Origin: Borrelia duttonii Ly
Lineage (GTDB): Bacteria; Spirochaetota; Spirochaetia; Borreliales; Borreliaceae
Length of the DNA: 64,000 nucleotides
Direction of reading: 5' to 3'
Assembly (NCBI RefSeq): GCF_000019685.1
Contig: NC_011229.1
Coordinates: 1-64,000, forward strand
This document shows positions 39,349 to 49,208 of this stretch, in pieces; the first letter of the stretch is position 1; each line of letters opens with the position of its first letter. The notes under the pieces were generated by a model. It ran no database searches. It was not told where the DNA came from and saw only the letters and a list, made by a program, of their open reading frames with translations. Position numbers and translations under genes: made by a program.

Positions 39349-40329
39349 TTAAATTAAACCTATTCTAGAGAAAGGAAAATACATAAAAAATGCTCTACCA
39401 AGAATTTTCTTTTTATCTATAACACCAAAAAACCTTCCATCATAAGAATTGTCTCTATTATCCCCAACAGGTAACACATACCCATAAGGTACATATATTC
39501 CATAATCTCTCATTATTGCCTTCTCCATGTAATAATCAACATATGGCATAAAAGCTACTAAATAACGATATTCAAGTCTTTCAATTTCAAATCTATCAAT
39601 TTCTCTAAGATTAAAAAATGAAAAATCAGATACATTTTCTAAGTTAACATTTAATTGATTTAACGCAATAAACATAGCAAGATTATCATAAACCTTATAA
39701 TCCACCTCTTCTACATTTTTCTTAACAGTAAAATTATATCCCAATGAAGACTTATAAATATCTTCTTCTATAAATTCTTCCTCACCTTCCCTCTTTACAA
39801 ACACTAATCCATTCCTAAATCTTACAAGTTTACCATCTGCAAATAATGCTCTTTTTACAAGAAATCTAACACTAGGATTTCCATCCTCATCCTTATCAAG
39901 ATCGACAAAACTAAAAGTTAGCATATAAAGCAATCTATGCAAAATATCAAAAAAAAGCCCTTTTGATTTATATTCTACATTTTCAAAAATCACAATCTCT
40001 GATTCATCTGGTTCCTTTATTCCAACTATCTTACACAATCCCGGCAAAAGTTCAGGACCATAAGAAAACTTATCCACAAACAATAAATCTCCAATCTGCA
40101 AAGTATTTTCCATTGAACCCGATGGAATTCTATACGCCTGTAAAAAATATTGATTTATTCCTAAAACAAAAATCGAAGCACCTAAAAGCTCAAGCAAAAA
40201 GTTAAGCATAAAACCTCGTTTTTTAGCTCTCAATTTATAAAAATATTTTTTTTGTTTTCTATAAGTTAGATATCTCTCAACAATTCTCACTAAAAAGTTA
40301 GCAAAATTATCCAATTTTTCTAAAAACAT
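39349..40329 (-). CDS. lepB: Signal peptidase I
   Basis: The 326-residue enzyme has a membrane segment near residues 43-65, the catalytic box YRIPSGSMENTL (Ser72), the basic box VRFLVKRALFADGKL with Lys159, and VGDNRDNSYDGRFFGVI at the C-terminus. It removes signal peptides at the outer face of the cytoplasmic membrane. A longer than usual insert lies between the Lys and the C-terminal box. It begins an operon with the serine-less homologue and the DUF188 gene. Confidence 0.92.
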   Translation of the reverse strand: MFLEKLDNFANFLVRIVERYLTYRKQKKYFYKLRAKKRGFMLNFLLELLGASIFVLGINQYFLQAYRIPSGSMENTLQIGDLLFVDKFSYGPELLPGLCKIVGIKEPDESEIVIFENVEYKSKGLFFDILHRLLYMLTFSFVDLDKDEDGNPSVRFLVKRALFADGKLVRFRNGLVFVKREGEEEFIEEDIYKSSLGYNFTVKKNVEEVDYKVYDNLAMFIALNQLNVNLENVSDFSFFNLREIDRFEIERLEYRYLVAFMPYVDYYMEKAIMRDYGIYVPYGYVLPVGDNRDNSYDGRFFGVIDKKKILGRAFFMYFPFSRIGLI

Positions 40330-40530
40330 AAATTTGTCCTCAAACCTAAATTATACATAAAATCAAAAATTATCAATATAGCCAATAACATCTTATATTT
40401 AAATAATTAAAGAAAACAAAATCTAAAATTCAATACAAATTATCATGTACTATATTTCTTCACAATTAATACACGCAAAGAAATATAGTAATATTGAATT
40501 TCTTTTAATACTTTTCTATAATCACTATGT

Positions 40531-42003
40531 ATGCTCAAAGAGAATGATAGTCTTAATGTCACTAAAGAACAACCACTCACAGTAGAACTAAAACCAATAT
40601 TGGGAATAACTCCAAAAGTTTATGTTTTCTTTACAATGATTATCCTTCCTATAATATTATTACTTGGTTTCATCATAAATGCTAAATTAAATAATCCTGG
40701 AGTATATTTAAAAATAAAAACCAATATTAAAAATTCATATGTTTACATAGATGAAAAATATATTGGCAAAACTCCTCTAAACAAATACGTAAACTTTAAT
40801 AAAGGAACTTTAAAAATTAAAAGATTTGGATTTGAAACTTACGAAACAAAAATTGATATCAAAAATAAATTTTTTGCAAATTATAAGCTAAATGTTAATT
40901 TAAAACTAATAGCTCCTGAAAAGATCATTGCAAAAAGGCAAAAAGAACTCTCAGTTATGACAAAAATTAAAAATGCTGATGATAACATAAAATTAATTCC
41001 AGTATTTTCACTAATTATGAATGATTTACAAAATAACTCAGAATATATCAAAAAATTTTTTCAAACCTCCATTCCACATATACATTCTAATATAATGTTT
41101 CAAGACTTTATATCGGCATACAAAACCATATACTCAATCTATGATAATAACAATAAAGAAATATGGACATCTTTAAAACAAAATTTTAATCTAGAAGATA
41201 GGGCTATTATTTGGTTTTTTGAAAATTTAGACCCAGAACAACAAAAACAAGTATTTCACGAAGAATGGTTTAAAACATTTATAGAAAAATTAAAAAATGA
41301 AAATAAAATATTAAGTTTTGAAAATCAAAATATAAATTTATCTCTAAATAACTTCAAAAAAATAATATCTCAAAACATTGATAGCATCAAAAATTATAAA
41401 TTACATTCACAAGATTTAATATTAAAGACTACATATAAATTAAAAGAATTCCTAATCCAGAACAAAAATATTACTAAAGCTGAATATCAAAATTTTTTAG
41501 ACAAAAATCCTAAATGGGCATTAAATAATAAAAATAACCTTATAAAAGAAGAACTTGTAGATGAAAGTTATCTTAAAACTTTCAATCAAATGCCTTCAAA
41601 TGAAGATATCACACACATATCTTACTACGCAGCAATAGAATATGCTAAATGGTACTCTTCAACCTTACCTAAAGGATTTAAAGCAAGACTTCCTATATCT
41701 CAAGAATGGGAATTGTATCAAAAAGAAGTCCCACAATCTATAGACAATTTAAATATAAATGAAGTATCTAAAAAAATTGGATTTTGGAATTTGATGCAAA
41801 ACTCAAGCTTTAATGAAGTTATATTATTCCAAAACAAAAATGACATATATTCTGAAAACCATAATTTCAATTCACTAATCACAGAGCTTAGAACTTACAC
41901 TTATACTAATAATTCAACGCTTAAACCTTCAACACAAGCTTCTTTTTTAAAATATTGGTGTTCTCCTAACATTGGATTTAGGCTGGTTATTGAAAAGGAA
42001 TAA
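40531..42003 (+). CDS. PEGA-domain protein with FGE/sulfatase-modifying-like C-terminus
   Basis: The 490-residue protein has a cytoplasmic tail, one membrane segment at about residues 31-52, a PEGA domain (VYIDEKYIGKTPLNKYV, about 60-110), a long helical lysine-rich region (130-340), and a C-terminal domain with ITHISYYAAIEYAKWYSS and KGFKARLPISQEWELY, features of the formylglycine-generating-enzyme fold. The tail ends NIGFRLV as in that family. The enzyme's paired cysteines are not evident, so it is probably structural or binding. It is 2 bp before smpB. Confidence 0.65.
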   Translation: MLKENDSLNVTKEQPLTVELKPILGITPKVYVFFTMIILPIILLLGFIINAKLNNPGVYLKIKTNIKNSYVYIDEKYIGKTPLNKYVNFNKGTLKIKRFGFETYETKIDIKNKFFANYKLNVNLKLIAPEKIIAKRQKELSVMTKIKNADDNIKLIPVFSLIMNDLQNNSEYIKKFFQTSIPHIHSNIMFQDFISAYKTIYSIYDNNNKEIWTSLKQNFNLEDRAIIWFFENLDPEQQKQVFHEEWFKTFIEKLKNENKILSFENQNINLSLNNFKKIISQNIDSIKNYKLHSQDLILKTTYKLKEFLIQNKNITKAEYQNFLDKNPKWALNNKNNLIKEELVDESYLKTFNQMPSNEDITHISYYAAIEYAKWYSSTLPKGFKARLPISQEWELYQKEVPQSIDNLNINEVSKKIGFWNLMQNSSFNEVILFQNKNDIYSENHNFNSLITELRTYTYTNNSTLKPSTQASFLKYWCSPNIGFRLVIEKE

Positions 42004-42005
42004 AT

Positions 42006-42455
42006 ATGAGCTCAATATTGCTTGAAAACAAAAAAGCAAGATTTAATTACTTTATTGAAGACAGACTAAGTTGTGGTATTGTTTTAAAAGGAACTGAAGT
42101 AAAATCTATTAAATTAAAAAAATTTACATTCAATGACAGCTTTGCTAATATAAAAAAAGATGAGATATGGCTTGAAAATTTACATATAGCAAAATACAAA
42201 GAAGGTAATATCTTTAATCATGAAGAAACAAGACGTAGAAAATTACTTATAACAAAGAAAGAAATACAAAAATTAAAAAAATTCAAAGAAAAAGAAGGAT
42301 ACACATTGGTTCCTATATCGATATATCTCAAAAATTCGTTAATAAAGGTCGAACTTGGAATATGTAAAGGAAAAAAACTGTTTGACAAAAGAGAAATTTT
42401 AAAACAAAAAAGTATCAAAAAAGATCTCAGTCGTGAAATCAAACAATATAAATAA
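42006..42455 (+). CDS. smpB: SsrA-binding protein
   Basis: The 149-residue protein has the SmpB features KKARFNYFIEDRLSCGIVLKG, SFANI and the C-terminal basic tail (KGKKLFDKREILKQKSIKKD). It binds tmRNA and delivers it to stalled ribosomes; the tmRNA gene itself is 15 kb away at 57643-58002. Confidence 0.94.
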   Translation: MSSILLENKKARFNYFIEDRLSCGIVLKGTEVKSIKLKKFTFNDSFANIKKDEIWLENLHIAKYKEGNIFNHEETRRRKLLITKKEIQKLKKFKEKEGYTLVPISIYLKNSLIKVELGICKGKKLFDKREILKQKSIKKDLSREIKQYK

Positions 42456-42551
42456 AGAAAACAAAAATCATAAACACAATAGTTATATTAAAAACACAAC
42501 ATAAACAATTTAAAAGATAACTTAAATAAATACTCATAATATAAACAAAGA

Positions 42552-42581
42552 GTAGTTACAATTACTAATTATTATAACTAC
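42552..42581 (-). terminator. Possible terminator of the P13 gene
   Basis: GTAGTTA pairs with TAACTAC around a 16-nt loop, 30 bp past the P13 stop. The run that follows is only moderately T-rich. Confidence 0.35.
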
Positions 42582-42611
42582 ACTCAATGACTTTAATATA
42601 AATTTTTACAA

Positions 42612-43151
42612 TTAATATTTCTTAGTAAAAGAAAGTTCAAAGATAACTCTAGAATTTTCATCAAAGCTTAAATCAACTTCAGGATGAAAACCTCCTAATG
42701 CAATGCCTAAATTTTGTCTAAGTTTTTTGTTATAGCTAGCCGCATGTGTAAAGGGAAGTACAACTTCAACAATTCGTGTTACAAACATAGTTATTCCTCC
42801 TAATGTCATTAGAGATAAACCAATTACTGGGACTTCAACTGACTTAGAATTCAAAGTAGAATATACACCATAACCTAACAAACCCAAACTTAAAGCGTCA
42901 AAACCTAAAATCAATAATCCACCTGTAATGTCACCTTGAACTAAAGAACCTATTCCAAAACCTACAAATAAATTCAATAAAAAAGGAATTAAAGCATTTT
43001 GTTTATAACTCTCATAAAGTAATAACTTCTCCAAATTACCGCTACCATTAATGCTGTTACTCCCAATATCCGTCTTCATTTCATCATAACTTTGAGCAAA
43101 ACTTTCAAAAATACAAAATAAAAGTAAAACTAAAATTAATACTCTCTTCAT
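42612..43151 (-). CDS. p13: P13 family outer-membrane channel protein
   Basis: The 179-residue product has a signal peptide ending near SFAQ (residues 1-20) and three or four hydrophobic segments (about 48-65, 70-90, 105-122), with the pattern of Borrelia P13 (BB0034), a surface-exposed porin whose C-terminus is cut by the CtpA protease. The C-terminal 28 residues or so after the hydrophobic part fit that cleavage. The start at 43151 has a GGGGG site and lies 28 bp past a strong promoter; an upstream frame opening to 43214 is incompatible with the -35 box. Confidence 0.85.
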   Translation of the reverse strand: MKRVLILVLLLFCIFESFAQSYDEMKTDIGSNSINGSGNLEKLLLYESYKQNALIPFLLNLFVGFGIGSLVQGDITGGLLILGFDALSLGLLGYGVYSTLNSKSVEVPVIGLSLMTLGGITMFVTRIVEVVLPFTHAASYNKKLRQNLGIALGGFHPEVDLSFDENSRVIFELSFTKKY

Positions 43152-43185
43152 AAAATACCCCCAAAATAAACAGCCTAGTGTTTGC

Positions 43186-43214
43186 ATTATATACATATTA
43201 AAAGAATTGTTCAA
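43186..43214 (-). promoter_or_regulatory. Promoter of the P13 gene
   Basis: TTGAAC (43209-43214) and TATAAT (43186-43191) with a 17-nt spacer on the minus strand, the best promoter match seen in this window. It indicates separate transcription from parC upstream. Confidence 0.8.
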
Positions 43215-43234
43215 TAATTTATTTCATCTTCAAT

Positions 43235-45118
43235 TTATTTAAATTTAACTTTTTTAATAATATTATTTGAAATTCTCTTACCTACAGAAATTCGCGATTT
43301 AATCATAAAATTATTAATATCAATCATTTTAACAACATCTCTACTAGTAGAAAACGCCACAAATTGTGCATTAAAAGTAAAATCTATAAATTCATCATCT
43401 TTATTTAAAAAATAATAAACTTTATCAGTTAAAAACTTATCTATCCTAAATCTTTTAACATAATAAAAATTATCGACTTTATTAAGATAAATTATAGAAA
43501 ATACCTGCTCCTTAGAATTATTTATATCATAAACTAAAACACTAACATTATTCTTTTCAATAAAGGTCTTATCTTCAATATTTTTTAAAATATAAGAATC
43601 CTTTTTAAAGATTAATACCTTATCATAATAACTAGCATTTCCAATAAATTCACCATCAATAAGACTGGTTCCAACAAACCCTGCTTTTAAACTCACATAA
43701 ATTTTCATATTCTTAGTAGCAATTTCTCTAGCATTTTTGGATTCAATAAGAGATATCTCTGTCTTTCTATGATACATTTTTGAATATTTAGCAAGAAGTT
43801 TATCAATAAAATTTATTGCATAATTTTTAATTGATTCAATATTACTTTCTACACTTTTTAATTCTTTACTTAAAATTTGAATATCTTTATTATTTTTATC
43901 AATATCAAACATACTTATTTTCCTAATAGGAATTTTAAGCAAGTTCTCAATATCATCTAAAACAATTTTTCTAGAAAACCTATCTCCATACTTAACAATT
44001 TCACTCATTACAATATCAACAACATCAGATTCTTTAGAAATAGTTTCAAGAATTTTATAAATCTTATGTTCAATAAATATTTGCTCTAAGGTCTTAGAAA
44101 AAATTTTTTCAAGTATCTTACTTCTCTCAAGTTCAAGCTCCATCTTTAAAACTTTTTGTAAATGCTCAGCATGAAACTTGATAATATCTGTAACAGTATA
44201 AATAACAGGATATCTATCACTCAATAAAAGCAAATTAACAGAAATAGAAACTTGACAATTTGTATAATGATACAGTTTTTCAATAATTTCATTGGCATAT
44301 ACCCCCCTTGGAAGGGTCAATTCAATCTCTACATTTTCTGTAGTAAAATCATTAATACTCGAAACTTTAATATAGTTTTTACGAATAGCCCTCTCAATTG
44401 AAGCTATTAAACTTTCTGTAGTTTCTCCAAAAGGTAATTCTTTTATCAAAATAGCCTTATTATCATCTGTAGGTTCAATTTTTGCACGAACCAAAACCTT
44501 TCCATTGCCATCAGCATACTCATTAACATCAACTATTCCACCTGTTGGGAAATCAGGATAAAGCTTATAAGCTTCACCAAGCAACTCACTCTTAACAGCT
44601 CTTAAAATTTCATTAAAGTTATGAGGAAGAATTTTAGCAGCCATACCAACAGCAATTCCTTCACTTCCCTGAATAAGTATTACAGGAATTTTAGCAGGAA
44701 AAATCAAAGGCTCAGCATTACGACCATCATAAGAAGGCTCATAAGTCGTTATTTCCTTACTATAGAGCACTTCAAACGCTAAAGGAGTTAATCGACATTC
44801 AATATAACGAGATGCAGAAGCAGGATCACCCGTTAAAAGATTACCAAAATTTCCTTGCTTTTCAATAAATAAATCTTTATTTGCCATATTAACAAGAGCT
44901 TCATAAATTGAAGTATCTCCATGAGGATGATATTTCATTGTATTTCCAACAACATTTGCAACTTTATGAAAATTACCATCATTCATTTCAAAAAGAGAAT
45001 GTATTATTCGTCTCTGTACCGGTTTAAATCCATCAATAACACTAGCAATTGCACGATCTTTAATAACATAAGATGAATACTGTAAAAAATTATCTCTAAG
45101 TAATGTTTTAATGTTCAT
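43235..45118 (-). CDS. parC: DNA topoisomerase IV subunit A
   Basis: The 627-residue subunit has the type IIA signature GFKPVQRRIIHSLFEM near residue 30, KYHPHGDTSIYEAL near 63, and the active-site tyrosine at 105 in ASASRYIECRLT. It is shorter than the usual ParC/GyrA of 750-850 residues: the C-terminal pinwheel domain is reduced to a brief tail. It decatenates replicated DNA with ParE. Its start overlaps the parE stop by one base. Confidence 0.9.
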   Translation of the reverse strand: MNIKTLLRDNFLQYSSYVIKDRAIASVIDGFKPVQRRIIHSLFEMNDGNFHKVANVVGNTMKYHPHGDTSIYEALVNMANKDLFIEKQGNFGNLLTGDPASASRYIECRLTPLAFEVLYSKEITTYEPSYDGRNAEPLIFPAKIPVILIQGSEGIAVGMAAKILPHNFNEILRAVKSELLGEAYKLYPDFPTGGIVDVNEYADGNGKVLVRAKIEPTDDNKAILIKELPFGETTESLIASIERAIRKNYIKVSSINDFTTENVEIELTLPRGVYANEIIEKLYHYTNCQVSISVNLLLLSDRYPVIYTVTDIIKFHAEHLQKVLKMELELERSKILEKIFSKTLEQIFIEHKIYKILETISKESDVVDIVMSEIVKYGDRFSRKIVLDDIENLLKIPIRKISMFDIDKNNKDIQILSKELKSVESNIESIKNYAINFIDKLLAKYSKMYHRKTEISLIESKNAREIATKNMKIYVSLKAGFVGTSLIDGEFIGNASYYDKVLIFKKDSYILKNIEDKTFIEKNNVSVLVYDINNSKEQVFSIIYLNKVDNFYYVKRFRIDKFLTDKVYYFLNKDDEFIDFTFNAQFVAFSTSRDVVKMIDINNFMIKSRISVGKRISNNIIKKVKFK

Positions 45119-46914
45119 TAAATTAAATTCTCCATAATAAAGTTTCGTCTCTCAGGAGTATTTGGCCCCATATAAAATCCCAATTGCTCTTTTATTTCTT
45201 TAATATTGACAAGATCTACCTTTGTAAGTTTAATATTAGCAACATCAATAAAACCCTTAAATTCATTTGGCGAAATTTCTCCAAGTCCTTTAAATCTTGT
45301 AACTTCAGGATTTTTAAGTTTAAGAAGCGCTTTCTGTTTATCTTCCTCAGAATAACAATAAATAGTAGCACTCTTATTTCTTACTCTAAAAAGTGGTGTC
45401 TCTAAAATATGCATATGCCCATTTAAAACCAAATCTTCAAAATAAGTTAAGAAAAATGTTAAAAGCAAATTCCTAATATGAAATCCATCAAAATCTGCAT
45501 CTGTAGCAATTACTACTTTATTATATCTTAAATTTTCAATTGATTCTTCAATACCAAGAGCTACCATCATATTATAGAGTTCTTCATTTTTATAAATTTC
45601 AGATCTATTTTTTTCAAACATATTTTGGGGTTTACCACGAAGAGAAAATATAGCCTGTGTATATACATCTCTACAAGACACCATTGATCCTGTTGCAGAA
45701 TCTCCTTCTGTTAAAAAAATCATGGTTGCATCAGAATGTACACTTTTTTCATTAAAATGAAATTTACAATCTTTAAGTTTAGGAATTTTAAAAGATATTT
45801 TTTTTGCTCTCTCTTTTGCCTCTTTCCGTACACTGCTTAATTCCTTTCTAAGACGTTCATTATCAATAACTTTACTCTCTATCGTTTTTGCAAGTGTTTT
45901 ATCTTTATATAAAATCTCTAAAATTAGCCTTTGCACTTCCTTAGCAATGTTACCTCTAGTTTCAACATTACCAAGCTTATTTTTAGTCTGACTTTCAAAT
46001 ATTGGATCCTTTATTTTAATTGAAAGAGTTGCCACAAGTCCTTCTCTAATATCAGTAGACGAATATGTTTTTTTTAAAAAATCATTAATGGCTCTCGCAA
46101 AACCTTCTCTAAAACCTGTTTGATGAGTACCTCCATCACTAGTATATTGTCCATTTACAAATGAAAAATATGTCTCACCATAATTATTTGTATGAGAAAA
46201 TGCAAACTCTAAAGTTTTACTAGAATAATAAACAAAATCATAAAGTAAATCTTCATACTTAATCTCGGCTCTTATAAAATCAAGAAGCCCATTATCAGAC
46301 CGAAAAATTTGATCATTATAATTAATTTCTAAACCTTTATTTAAGCAAGCATAATGAAAAAATCTTCTTTGTAAAAAATCCTCACTATACTTATATTTCC
46401 CAAAAATTTCTGTATCTGCTAAAAACTCAATGTAAGTGCCATTTTGTTCATCAGATTTACCTTCTGTAGTATTAATTAAATTTCCTTTTGAAAAAACAGC
46501 TTCAAAGAAATTACCTTCTCTTATCGACCTTATTAAAAATTTTGAACTTAAAGCATTAACAGCTTTAGTCCCAACTCCATTAAGCCCTACAGAAAATTGA
46601 AAAACATCGTCATTATACTTAGCACCAGTATTAATAACAGAGACACTCTCAACAACCTTTCCAAGAGGAATTCCACGACCATAATCTCTTACAGTAATGA
46701 CATTATCCTCTCTTTTTATAACAATTTCTTTGCCATAACCCATAATAAATTCATCAATTGAATTATCAACGATTTCTTTAATTAAAATATAAATACCATC
46801 ATCAATATTAGAACCATCTCCTAGTCTTCCAATATACATTCCAGATCGTAATCTAATATGTTCAAGAGAAGATAAGGTAACAATTTTACTCTCATCATAA
46901 AAATTTTTTTTCAT
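45118..46914 (-). CDS. parE: DNA topoisomerase IV subunit B
   Basis: The 598-residue subunit has the GHKL ATPase motifs: VDNSIDEFIMGYG near residue 48, VRDYGRGIPLGKV near 74, and NALSSKF near 119, and the Toprim region with FLTEGDSATGS and VIATDADFDGFHIRNLLL. Length fits ParE rather than GyrB, which also fits the ParC partner. It is translated together with parC. Confidence 0.92.
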   Translation of the reverse strand: MKKNFYDESKIVTLSSLEHIRLRSGMYIGRLGDGSNIDDGIYILIKEIVDNSIDEFIMGYGKEIVIKREDNVITVRDYGRGIPLGKVVESVSVINTGAKYNDDVFQFSVGLNGVGTKAVNALSSKFLIRSIREGNFFEAVFSKGNLINTTEGKSDEQNGTYIEFLADTEIFGKYKYSEDFLQRRFFHYACLNKGLEINYNDQIFRSDNGLLDFIRAEIKYEDLLYDFVYYSSKTLEFAFSHTNNYGETYFSFVNGQYTSDGGTHQTGFREGFARAINDFLKKTYSSTDIREGLVATLSIKIKDPIFESQTKNKLGNVETRGNIAKEVQRLILEILYKDKTLAKTIESKVIDNERLRKELSSVRKEAKERAKKISFKIPKLKDCKFHFNEKSVHSDATMIFLTEGDSATGSMVSCRDVYTQAIFSLRGKPQNMFEKNRSEIYKNEELYNMMVALGIEESIENLRYNKVVIATDADFDGFHIRNLLLTFFLTYFEDLVLNGHMHILETPLFRVRNKSATIYCYSEEDKQKALLKLKNPEVTRFKGLGEISPNEFKGFIDVANIKLTKVDLVNIKEIKEQLGFYMGPNTPERRNFIMENLI

Positions 46915-46925
46915 TTAAATTCCTA

Positions 46926-47678
46926 TCAACAATTATACTGAATTTTCATTTTTTCTAATTTTTTAACTATTTTATCTCTCACAATAACATGAAGCTGCTC
47001 CTTCTCATCATCTGTCAAATTAGAAACATCTATTAAAGAATGGATATGCACATATACTGATAATCCTGAATTTAATATTAAATTTTTAATAAAAACTTTA
47101 TGTGTATTAAGCAAAGTAACAGGAACAATTGGAGAATTTGTTCTTAAAGCCAAATTAACAGAACCTCTTTTAAAATCTTTTGTTTTTCCACCTCTATTTC
47201 TGGTTCCTTCAGGAAAAATTCCAATAGCTCCACCCTCTTTAATAATTTTAGTCGCCTTTTGTTGAGTAACAGCAGAAGATCTTATACTGCTTCTATTGAC
47301 AAAAATAGCTCCCATAGAAAGTAATATAAAATTAACTAAAGGAATACTTAAAAGCGATCTCTTAGCAACTATTACAAAAGGCCTTATAAAAACATAAATT
47401 AAAAAAATAGGATCCATTGACGCAATATGATTTGCAATAATTACCACACCACCATCTTTGTTCAAACAACAATCATCATCTTTTGTAATAACAACCTTAA
47501 TTCCAGACAACCATAAACAAGTCTTAATAGCAAATCTAATCAATACAAAAATAAATTTTATAAAAGCATTTTCAAATCTAAATATCTTAAAAACTAAAAA
47601 TACAAAAAATAAAACAGTAAAAAACAATACAAAGAAAAAAAAACTAATATAAGTAATAATACTCCTTAATATTTTCAT
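46926..47678 (-). CDS. plsC: 1-acyl-sn-glycerol-3-phosphate acyltransferase
   Basis: The 250-residue protein has a long N-terminal membrane region (about 8-60), the acyltransferase box NHIASMD (His84, Asp89) and IFPEGTRNRGGKTKDFKRG near residue 154. It acylates lysophosphatidic acid to phosphatidic acid. It lies 8 bp downstream of the lipoprotein gene at 47686 and 12 bp before parE, so it sits mid-operon. Confidence 0.9.
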   Translation of the reverse strand: MKILRSIITYISFFFFVLFFTVLFFVFLVFKIFRFENAFIKFIFVLIRFAIKTCLWLSGIKVVITKDDDCCLNKDGGVVIIANHIASMDPIFLIYVFIRPFVIVAKRSLLSIPLVNFILLSMGAIFVNRSSIRSSAVTQQKATKIIKEGGAIGIFPEGTRNRGGKTKDFKRGSVNLALRTNSPIVPVTLLNTHKVFIKNLILNSGLSVYVHIHSLIDVSNLTDDEKEQLHVIVRDKIVKKLEKMKIQYNC

Positions 47679-47685
47679 ATGGTTT

Positions 47686-49146
47686 TTACCCTAATTTCTC
47701 TATTCTCTCAAGTTTTAATTTTTGCCTTTTTAGCAAACTTACTTCATCTTTTAAAATCTTAATAGGATGAAGAATAATAGTAGAAAATTTTTGATTATTA
47801 ACTATTCTCTCACTATACTCAACAATAAAAGACTCACTTACCTTATTCTCATCCATGCTAATTTCATATTCAAGAACTAAATTATTATTTAAATTAAAAA
47901 CATTAAAAATTCCATAATAAATATTATCTTTAACAATATAAGTAAGACTAGGATAAGAAAAATCATAAATAACATCTTTATAAACATAATTACCATTTGG
48001 AATAAACAAAAATTTTTGATCATCATTCTCTAAAACAGAATTATTAAATCGTTTAAAAATACCTGAGAACCCATACTTATCATAAGCATCTGTTCCTGTA
48101 TCAATTTTTATTTCAATATTGTCAATATCAACAATTTTAATCCAAAAGTTATATACTATTAAATCGGAAAAAACAGATTTAGTACTGATATTGAGAATAT
48201 TATAGGCAGGTCTTGAAATATATTCAATGTGTGCAATTTCTTGAGAATTATTCTTAAAAATACTAATTTCATTAAAATGCCTATTAAATGATAAGAGCAA
48301 AATATTTTTAAGATCTAACTTTCCTGAACGTTGATGAGAATCATTATCATACCAAACACCATATAAAAATTTATAAACTTCATCTTTAGGTAAATTTTTT
48401 AAAGTTTGATATACATCATTATCTATACGTCTAACCTTTTCACTAGTAGACAAAGGATAATATTTACCCTGCGCTTGAGAATATACATACTTTTCTATCT
48501 TACTTACTATCATATCCTCCCCCTGCTTTTCATATCTCTCTAAAGAAATTGAATAACTTTCCCTCGATTTCTTATCATCATAAGCAGAAGACCTAGAATA
48601 CTTATTTATAATAATGTTTCCATTAACCTTATCAAAAAATATAGGTCTATATGACGAAACATCATTAGCAACTGCCCTTTTAAAAACATATAAAACAGCA
48701 TATTCATCTAAAAAACCCTGAACAACTATATCAAAATCATAATCACCAGTAATATCTTCAAGATACATATTATAAGAATTTTTAGAATCAATATTTACTT
48801 GTGTCTTAAATAGAACAACTGCCTCATGACTTTTAGGATCAAAACCAATAATAAATAAATGTGTCTTCAAATCTGCAAAATTTTGAGCTAAAACCACTTG
48901 CTCAAAATAAACATCTAAATTCAAATTTTCCTGATGAACTGACAAAATTTTATAACCCTTCAGATCAATTAAAGACCCAAACACATTCTCTCCAGAATCT
49001 TCACTCACATTTGCATCAGAATAATTTAATTTGCTATTACTCATCTTTTTATTAAAATCTTTATTAAAAATAATAAAATCCTTATTTCCTTTAACACAAG
49101 AAAATAAAACGAAAAAAAGAAATATAAAATATTGTTTAAAAAACAT
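47686..49146 (-). CDS. Uncharacterised lipoprotein
   Basis: The 486-residue protein has a short lipoprotein signal with VLFSC (Cys17). The mature part is beta-rich, with regularly placed aspartate motifs ([15 protein letters not shown] near residue 145) that resemble FG-GAP/VCBS-type repeat segments, and a second domain around residues 265-450. No HExxH metalloprotease motif is present. Its place matches BB0038 of B. burgdorferi. Function is unknown; an envelope role is likely. Confidence 0.7.
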   Translation of the reverse strand: MFFKQYFIFLFFVLFSCVKGNKDFIIFNKDFNKKMSNSKLNYSDANVSEDSGENVFGSLIDLKGYKILSVHQENLNLDVYFEQVVLAQNFADLKTHLFIIGFDPKSHEAVVLFKTQVNIDSKNSYNMYLEDITGDYDFDIVVQGFLDEYAVLYVFKRAVANDVSSYRPIFFDKVNGNIIINKYSRSSAYDDKKSRESYSISLERYEKQGEDMIVSKIEKYVYSQAQGKYYPLSTSEKVRRIDNDVYQTLKNLPKDEVYKFLYGVWYDNDSHQRSGKLDLKNILLLSFNRHFNEISIFKNNSQEIAHIEYISRPAYNILNISTKSVFSDLIVYNFWIKIVDIDNIEIKIDTGTDAYDKYGFSGIFKRFNNSVLENDDQKFLFIPNGNYVYKDVIYDFSYPSLTYIVKDNIYYGIFNVFNLNNNLVLEYEISMDENKVSESFIVEYSERIVNNQKFSTIILHPIKILKDEVSLLKRQKLKLERIEKLG

Positions 49147-49208
49147 ATCACATGATTTTTACATATCTACTCTTATACTCAATAAAATATAAAAGCTTAA
49201 ACTACACT

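Noticed and set aside
43152-43214. Longer P13 N-terminus starting at 43214
   Set aside because: The -35 and -10 boxes of the P13 promoter lie inside this stretch, and the signal peptide begins at 43151.
44000-46914. The type IIA topoisomerase pair as DNA gyrase
   Set aside because: The adjacent subunits have ParC/ParE-like sizes, and the A subunit lacks the large C-terminal wrapping domain expected for GyrA; the gene order fits parE-parC.
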